In this document: in pieces, positions 5,981 to 6,049 of the stretch
Layout: the number at the start of each line of letters is the position of its first letter
How positions within the stretch are numbered: the first letter of the stretch is position 1
Source of the DNA: JAFGSZ01 sp964492185
Lineage (GTDB): Bacteria; Bacteroidota; Bacteroidia; Bacteroidales; UBA10428
Length of the DNA: 6,049 nucleotides
Direction of reading: 5' to 3'
Assembly: GCA_964492185.1 (NCBI GenBank)
Contig: CAZBJH010000155.1
Span: 1 to 6,049, forward strand
Notes under the pieces: model-generated
Database searches by the model: none
The model's input: only the letters and a program-made list of their open reading frames with translations
What the model was told of the DNA's origin: nothing
Made by a program: the position numbers and the translations under genes

Positions 5981-6049
5981 GTTGAGAGTTTGAGAGTTTG
6001 AGAGGTTGAGAAGTTGAAGAGTTGAGGAGTTGAGAGGTTGAGGAGTTGA
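5981..6049. repeat. 8-bp tandem repeat, consensus GTTGAGAG/GTTGAGGA, continues past window
   Basis: Counting from 5981 there are eight complete octamers and a 5-base start of a ninth: GTTGAGAG, TTTGAGAG twice, GTTGAGAA, GTTGAAGA, GTTGAGGA, GTTGAGAG, GTTGAGGA, GTTGA. The core TTGA is invariant and variation is almost only A/G in the last three bases. The octamer before (TGAGAATA, 5973-5980) begins with the stop codon of the second permease gene and is a degenerate unit in the same phase. From 5965 to the end there is no cytosine on this strand. The right boundary lies outside the window. Confidence 0.9.

Noticed and set aside
5976..6049. Octamer array considered as a CRISPR array or as a coding repeat
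   Set aside because: The units are 8 bp with no spacers, so it is not CRISPR. On the + strand the TTGA core brings recurring TGA stops. The minus strand stays open but has a simple-repeat translation with no start signal visible.

Overview
The window looks like part of a Bacteroidota chromosome, probably an environmental Bacteroidales/Cytophagales-type organism. The evidence is an AT-rich base composition, start codons mostly without a Shine-Dalgarno sequence, promoters of the Bacteroidota form (TTTG about 19 bp before TAnnTTTG), and a secreted protein whose signal peptide ends just before a glutamine. No RNA gene, CRISPR array or insertion sequence is visible. All genes lie on the + strand.

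Layout: (1) 1-235, an AT-rich non-coding leader with a possible promoter. (2) 236-856, a secreted YceI-like (lipocalin-fold) protein, probably transcribed on its own. (3) 857-1006, an intergenic region with a near-consensus promoter embedded in nested inverted repeats, very likely the operator of the next gene. (4) 1007-5975, a five-gene cluster: a TetR-type repressor, a predicted outer-membrane beta-barrel protein, a LolD/MacB-type ABC ATPase, and two different FtsX-fold permeases. Spacing tightens along the cluster (78, 38 and 3 bp, then a 4-bp overlap) and there is no convincing internal promoter, so it is probably one operon. (5) 5973/5981-6049, a cytosine-free 8-bp tandem repeat that begins at the last stop codon and runs off the window.

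Working model (inference): the two permeases and the ATPase form an asymmetric inner-membrane complex of the type IV ABC (MacB/LolCDE) fold, which drives periplasmic or membrane-extraction work and does not import solute. The co-encoded barrel would be its outer-membrane partner or client, and the TetR protein would repress the operon from the palindromic promoter until a ligand, perhaps the transported compound, releases it. The cluster has no MacA-type adaptor, TolC-type channel or LolA-type chaperone inside the window. It is therefore neither a standard MacAB-TolC efflux pump nor a complete Lol system. The substrate is unknown. The most interesting points are this unusual composition, a His/Tyr/Asp-rich segment in the first permease at the place where its partner has the common TGHV motif, the repressor/promoter architecture, and the in-phase octamer repeat.
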